DNA of 10,000 bases from Anaerolinea sp. (GTDB taxonomy: Bacteria > Chloroflexota > Anaerolineae > Anaerolineales > Anaerolineaceae): positions 1 to 10,000 of the forward strand of contig JAIWNK010000112.1 in the NCBI GenBank assembly GCA_020216845.1, read 5' to 3'. Made by a program: the position numbers and the translations under genes. Below, in pieces: positions 7,191 through 10,000 of the stretch (positions are counted from its first letter, which is position 1; each line of letters opens with the position of its first letter). The notes beneath the pieces were generated by a model. That model searched no databases and was not told the DNA's origin. It was given only the letters and a program-made list of their open reading frames with translations.

Positions 7191-7811
7191 ATGACTCCCT
7201 TCGATGAAGCCGCCCTGGTACAAGCCGCCCGCAAGGGCAGCCTGGATGCTTTTAACGATCTTGTGCTGGCGCACCAGGAAATGGCTTTCAACGTTGCTTA
7301 CCGCATCCTCAACGACGATGCCGCCGCAGAAGATGCCACCCAAACCGCGTTTCTGTCTGCCTATCGCAACCTGGATAGCTACCGCGGCGGCTCTTTTCGC
7401 GCCTGGGTCTTGCGCATGGTCACCAACGCCTGTTATGACGAACTGCGGCGTCACAAACGTCGTCCCACCACACCCTTAGAACCGATCAACGAGACCGAAG
7501 ACGAAGAAATTGAATCGCCCGCCTGGTTGGCCGATACAGCCCCCTCCCCCGAAGCAGCTGCCGAACAGCGCGAGCTGGCACAGGCCGTGCAAGACTGCCT
7601 CAACCGCCTGCCGGATGAATTCCGCGTCGTGATTGTGTTGGTTGATGTCCAGGGGCTCGACTACAACGAAGTTGCACAGGTCAGCAAGCACCCACTCGGC
7701 ACGGTCAAAAGTCGCCTGGCGCGCGCCCGCTTGCGCCTGCGCGACTGTTTGCAACGGTTTGTGGAACTTTTACCTGCTCAGTTTCGTCTCAAAGACGAGG
7801 AACGCGCATGA
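7191..7811 (+). CDS. RNA polymerase sigma factor, ECF subfamily (sigma-70 regions 2 and 4)
   Basis: Alternative sigma factor that would direct RNA polymerase to a small regulon, probably in response to an envelope signal; 206 residues, normal for ECF sigmas. Region 2 spans about 8-92, with the core-binding and -10 recognition helices (AEDATQTAFLSAYRNLDSYR, 46-65; FRAWVLRMVTNACYDELRR, 69-87). An acidic linker (about 98-125) follows, then region 4 (about 126-187) with the helix-turn-helix LDYNEVAQVSKHPLGTVKSR (156-175). ATG at 7191 is chosen because it starts just before region 2 and fits the promoter; an upstream in-frame TTG at 7134 would overlap the amidase gene. Its stop overlaps the start of the next gene (ATGA), the classic sigma/anti-sigma arrangement. 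The regulon is unknown. Confidence 0.93.
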   Translation: MTPFDEAALVQAARKGSLDAFNDLVLAHQEMAFNVAYRILNDDAAAEDATQTAFLSAYRNLDSYRGGSFRAWVLRMVTNACYDELRRHKRRPTTPLEPINETEDEEIESPAWLADTAPSPEAAAEQRELAQAVQDCLNRLPDEFRVVIVLVDVQGLDYNEVAQVSKHPLGTVKSRLARARLRLRDCLQRFVELLPAQFRLKDEERA

Positions 7812-8626
7812 ACCCCCGGCCACTCTCCCCCTATCAGCAACAATTGTTATCCGAATACCTGGATGACAGGCTGTCGGCGCGGCAAAAAGCCGAAGTTGAA
7901 GCGCTCTTGAGAGACAACCCAGAGGCGGCCACCACATTGGAAAATCTGCGTCAGCTGCGCCTGCTGCTGCGCAACTTGCCCGCCCGCCGTCTGCCGCACA
8001 ACTTCACCCTCACCCGTCAAATGGCACAGCAACAAAAACGCCCGCCGGTTTTATCCTGGCTGCGCCTATCTTCCATCCTGGCCATGCTCCTGACCGTTTT
8101 TCTCGTCACGCTCGACCTGCTGCCGCGCGGTGCAACCGCGCCACAAACGATTGCAACGGCAGATATGTACACCTATGCTGCAGCTGCCCCAACCCCGCCG
8201 ATCATCTACTGGAACGGCAACCCCGGCAACCCTGCTGCAAATGCAGGGGCCATGGGCATGGGCGGCGGCGCAGAAGCCGGGCCATTGAGCAAATCTGATA
8301 GCGCCCCTCGGCCCATTGACCCCCAACAGCCCGTCGTCACACAACCCGTCATCGTCGAACAACCCGTGTCACCCCCCGACACCGCCACAGCAGAAAACAA
8401 TTCCGCTGCGCGGTCAGCAGATACACAACCCATCTTGGGCCCGCGGCCCGAAGAGGCCGGGCAAGTTCTGGACACACAGCCCAACTCAACACAACTGACA
8501 GGAAATGAATCTACCCCGCCGGCCACCACACCCTTGCGTTGGGCCCAAATTGGCCTGGCTGCCCTGACGGTGCTGCTCGGCCTGCTAACGCTCTGGGGAT
8601 ACAAACGCTGGCAACGCGGCAAGTAA
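7808..8626 (+). CDS. Putative membrane anti-sigma factor
   Basis: Likely holds the adjacent ECF sigma factor at the membrane until a signal arrives; 272 residues. The N-terminal cytoplasmic part (about 1-80) has the helical pattern of anti-sigma domains (SEYLDDRLSARQKAEVEALL, 15-34), but lacks the His and Cys residues of the zinc-binding type; the protein has no cysteine at all. TM1 is at about 83-105. A Pro/Ala/Gln-rich low-complexity region (about 106-243, with a GMGMGGG-like stretch near 148-154) follows and should lie outside. A second segment, about 246-264, ends in a basic tail (YKRWQRGK), placing the C-terminus back in the cytoplasm. ATG overlaps the sigma stop; GAGG at 7797-7800 gives a 7-base spacing. 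The call rests on position, the N-terminal pattern and topology rather than a strong family motif. Confidence 0.78.
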   Translation: MNPRPLSPYQQQLLSEYLDDRLSARQKAEVEALLRDNPEAATTLENLRQLRLLLRNLPARRLPHNFTLTRQMAQQQKRPPVLSWLRLSSILAMLLTVFLVTLDLLPRGATAPQTIATADMYTYAAAAPTPPIIYWNGNPGNPAANAGAMGMGGGAEAGPLSKSDSAPRPIDPQQPVVTQPVIVEQPVSPPDTATAENNSAARSADTQPILGPRPEEAGQVLDTQPNSTQLTGNESTPPATTPLRWAQIGLAALTVLLGLLTLWGYKRWQRGK

Positions 8627-8627
8627 C

Positions 8628-9146
8628 ATGTACGACGATCGTCCGATTCGCTTTTGCCCCCTATGCGGAACAGCGGTTGATCGTATTGAGCGCTTTGGCC
8701 ACCCTCGCCCCGTCTGCCCCGCTTGCGGTTGGGTCTATTTCGAAGACCCCAAAGTAGCCGTTGCCGTGTTGGTGCGTGAAGGCGAAAAAGTCTTACTTGT
8801 ACAACGCAGCCACCCACCACAGCAAGGGCTTTGGGCCCTGCCGGCTGGCTTTTTGGATGCGCGTGAAAACCCTTTGCGCGCAGCCGAACGCGAATGCGCT
8901 GAAGAGACAGGGCTAACGGTGCGCGTCACCGGCCTCTCATTGGTTTTGACCGGACGAGAAACAGATCACAGCGCCGATATTGTCTTGATCTACGCTGCCG
9001 AAGTTCTGGGCGGTTGCCTGCAAGCCGGCGATGACGCACAACAGGCAGCGTTCTTCCCCCTCAACGCCCTGCCACCACTTGCCTTCCGCAGCACCCGTCA
9101 GGCACTAGGGCTAGAAGAATCGTCCCGCTCGCCAAACGGATCGTAA
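8628..9146 (+). CDS. Nudix hydrolase with N-terminal zinc ribbon
   Basis: Predicted to hydrolyse a nucleoside diphosphate linked to another group (for example ADP-ribose or NADH), in the cytoplasm; 172 residues. A zinc ribbon with CPLC (10-13) and CPAC (30-33) comes first. The Nudix box is complete: G74, E80, then REC-A-EE-T-GL at 88-96, matching Gx5Ex7REUxEExGU. The layout resembles the C-terminal two thirds of NudC, but I do not see the SQPW signature of the NAD/NADH pyrophosphatases, so the substrate is open. The ATG follows the anti-sigma stop by one base with little Shine-Dalgarno, so it is probably translated by coupling as the third gene of the operon. Its last 49 bases overlap the convergent small gene at 9098-9349. 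Confidence 0.9.
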   Translation: MYDDRPIRFCPLCGTAVDRIERFGHPRPVCPACGWVYFEDPKVAVAVLVREGEKVLLVQRSHPPQQGLWALPAGFLDARENPLRAAERECAEETGLTVRVTGLSLVLTGRETDHSADIVLIYAAEVLGGCLQAGDDAQQAAFFPLNALPPLAFRSTRQALGLEESSRSPNGS

Positions 9147-9349
9147 CCCGGGTTGGTGCCAGCCCAGGCACAGGTTGGCCGCTTGAACAAAGCACAATCC
9201 ACGGCTCGCGAACAACGGTGCGCCCGAATCTGCGGCGGCATATCCGGCAAATATTCCGCCGGATAGATTACTTCTGCCTCTAAAGATACTTCCTGCCCTG
9301 CATTCTTGCAATAGCGAATCTTGACCACTTGCCAGGTTTTAAAAGCCAT
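9098..9349 (-). CDS. Small four-cysteine protein of unknown function
   Basis: An 83-residue protein that I cannot assign to a named family. It has no signal peptide or membrane segment. Four cysteines (C14, C46, C52, C60) and H44 could bind a metal or form disulfides; the densest part reads AHRCSRAVDCALFKRPTCAW (43-62) followed by AGTNPGYDPF, a pattern that looks selected rather than random. The last dozen residues, encoded in the overlap with the Nudix gene, are Ser-rich and probably dispensable. A strong GGAGG (9361-9357) sits seven bases before the ATG at 9349, and a perfect TATAAT lies just upstream, both of which argue for a real gene. It follows the sugar dehydrogenase gene on the same strand by 36 bases, so co-transcription is also possible. 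Confidence 0.75.
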   Translation of the reverse strand: MAFKTWQVVKIRYCKNAGQEVSLEAEVIYPAEYLPDMPPQIRAHRCSRAVDCALFKRPTCAWAGTNPGYDPFGERDDSSSPSA

Positions 9350-9356
9350 GATTCTA

Positions 9357-9361
9357 CCTCC
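9357..9361 (-). promoter_or_regulatory. Ribosome binding site of the four-Cys protein gene
   Basis: GGAGG on the minus strand, seven bases from the ATG at 9349. It fixes the start and is a main reason to accept this short gene. Confidence 0.8.
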
Positions 9362-9371
9362 GACTCCTGTT

Positions 9372-9377
9372 ATTATA
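9372..9377 (-). promoter_or_regulatory. Possible -10 element before the four-Cys protein gene
   Basis: A perfect TATAAT on the minus strand lies in the 36-base gap after the dehydrogenase stop. Transcription would start near 9365 and leave a leader of about 16 bases containing GGAGG. At 17 bases upstream the sequence is CTGGAG, a poor -35, and there is no TGn extension, so the call is tentative. Confidence 0.4.
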
Positions 9378-9385
9378 ACCCGTTT

Positions 9386-10000
9386 TTAGCGCCGCTCCAG
9401 GCGAAAAATTTGCCCGCTTTGGTGCCCCAAAGCATAAAGCTCGCCGGCTGCATCTTGTCCAAACGCACTGATGTTCTCGTTCAGGTCAAACAGCGCCGCT
9501 GCCTGCCAGCCATCTGCTCCGGGCAACAACCCCCACACCGTCCCTCGACAATAATCTGCCGCCAGGTACACCCCCCGCCATTCCGGCAAGGCCACCCCTC
9601 GATACACGAACCCGCCCGTCACCGAACAGCCCTGATCATGGCCATATTCCCAAATCGGATCGGTCAGCTGCAGCCCTTCGGGCGCTTTTCCTTCATAGGG
9701 ATGCTGCCCCTCGCGAAAATCCCAGCCAAAATTGACCCCGCCCGGTGCATTGGCAGGCAGAAAGTTGACCTCTTCCCACTGATTCTGCCCAACATCCGCA
9801 ATATACAAATCACCCGTCCAGCGGTCAAAGCTAAAACGCCACGGGTTGCGCAACCCCAGCGCCCAAATTTCAGGCTGACCACCCCCACCCGCAAACGGAT
9901 TATCAGCGGGGATGGCATAGCCGCCCTGACCATCTACGGCCAGGCGCAACAGCTTGCCCAACAAACTGCGCGGATTTTGGGCATTGCCCTGCGGGTCGCC
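9386..10000 (-). CDS. PQQ-dependent sugar dehydrogenase (glucose/sorbosone type), C-terminal part
   Basis: C-terminal 204 residues of a six-bladed beta-propeller dehydrogenase that oxidises aldose sugars with pyrroloquinoline quinone, usually outside the cytoplasmic membrane. The frame is open to the right edge and begins with GDPQGNAQNPRSLLGKLLRL, so the N-terminus (probably 150-250 residues, with any signal peptide) lies beyond 10000; a TTG at 9964 is internal, not a start. Family marks are EIWALGLRNPWRFSFD, the adjacent GDLYIADVGQNQWEEV strand, and NFGWDFREG. The segment CSVTGGFVYRG and the later AADYCRG hold a Cys pair that may form a disulfide. Membership in the GSDH family is clear; PQQ use and the actual sugar are inferred, since many relatives are uncharacterised. 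Confidence 0.88.
   Translation of the reverse strand, partial: GDPQGNAQNPRSLLGKLLRLAVDGQGGYAIPADNPFAGGGGQPEIWALGLRNPWRFSFDRWTGDLYIADVGQNQWEEVNFLPANAPGGVNFGWDFREGQHPYEGKAPEGLQLTDPIWEYGHDQGCSVTGGFVYRGVALPEWRGVYLAADYCRGTVWGLLPGADGWQAAALFDLNENISAFGQDAAGELYALGHQSGQIFRLERR

Noticed and set aside
6726..7454. Minus-strand open frames rich in Leu, Val, Ala and Trp (including 6797-7291) that look like membrane proteins
   Set aside because: They are the antisense of the Pro-Glu-Gln repeat and the well-supported amidase and sigma genes; the hydrophobic runs are simply the reverse complement of CCA/GAA/CAA codons.
9145..9171. Palindrome AACCCGGGTT and a nearby 5-base stem (GTGCC/GGCAC) as a terminator between convergent genes
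   Set aside because: Both are inside the coding region of the small four-Cys gene, the palindrome has no loop, and no T-run follows on either strand.

Overview
The window looks like ordinary chromosomal DNA from a free-living bacterium. It is moderately GC-rich by eye and gene-dense, with short gaps and several ATGA stop/start overlaps. The gene set and protein style (a nucleoside/BMP-type ABC importer next to a NatAB-type exporter, an ECF sigma/anti-sigma pair, a PQQ-type sugar dehydrogenase with a Cys-containing C-terminal half) suggest Chloroflexota, perhaps an Anaerolineae or Ardenticatenia relative. This is an inference from style, since no taxonomic marker is present. There are no tRNA or rRNA genes, CRISPR arrays, insertion sequences or phage structural genes.

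Minus strand, 1-5983: one tight operon read right to left. It encodes a two-domain ABC ATPase (5983-4424), two inner-membrane permeases of the NupP/NupQ (YufP/YufQ) type (4411-3128 and 3125-1857), a single-domain NatA/YhaQ-like ABC ATPase (1851-946) and a NatB-like ABC-2 permease that runs off the left edge (949-1). Gaps are 12, 2 and 5 bases, and the last pair overlaps by 4. The first three genes would form the membrane and energy parts of an importer for nucleosides or similar solutes. The last two would form an exporter. The substrate-binding lipoprotein that the importer needs is not in this window.

Divergent intergenic region, 5984-6091: this holds back-to-back extended -10 promoters, one for the importer operon and one for the amidase gene.

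Plus strand, 6092-9146: a zinc amidase of the AmpD/PGRP fold with an SH3-like domain and a Pro-Glu-Gln repeat tail, then an ECF sigma factor, its membrane-anchored putative anti-sigma factor, and a zinc-ribbon Nudix hydrolase. The last three are packed as an operon (ATGA overlap, then a 1-base gap). The sigma gene appears to have its own promoter placed so that transcription would begin at the start codon, giving a leaderless mRNA.

Minus strand, 9098-10000: a small four-cysteine protein of unknown function, whose 3' end overlaps the Nudix gene tail to tail. Upstream of it is the C-terminal part of a PQQ-dependent (glucose/sorbosone-type) sugar dehydrogenase cut by the right edge.

I did not find a clearly new multi-gene system. 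The observations most worth following are the leaderless sigma promoter, the four-Cys protein, the importer operon without a binding protein but fused to an exporter cassette, and the amidase without a signal peptide.
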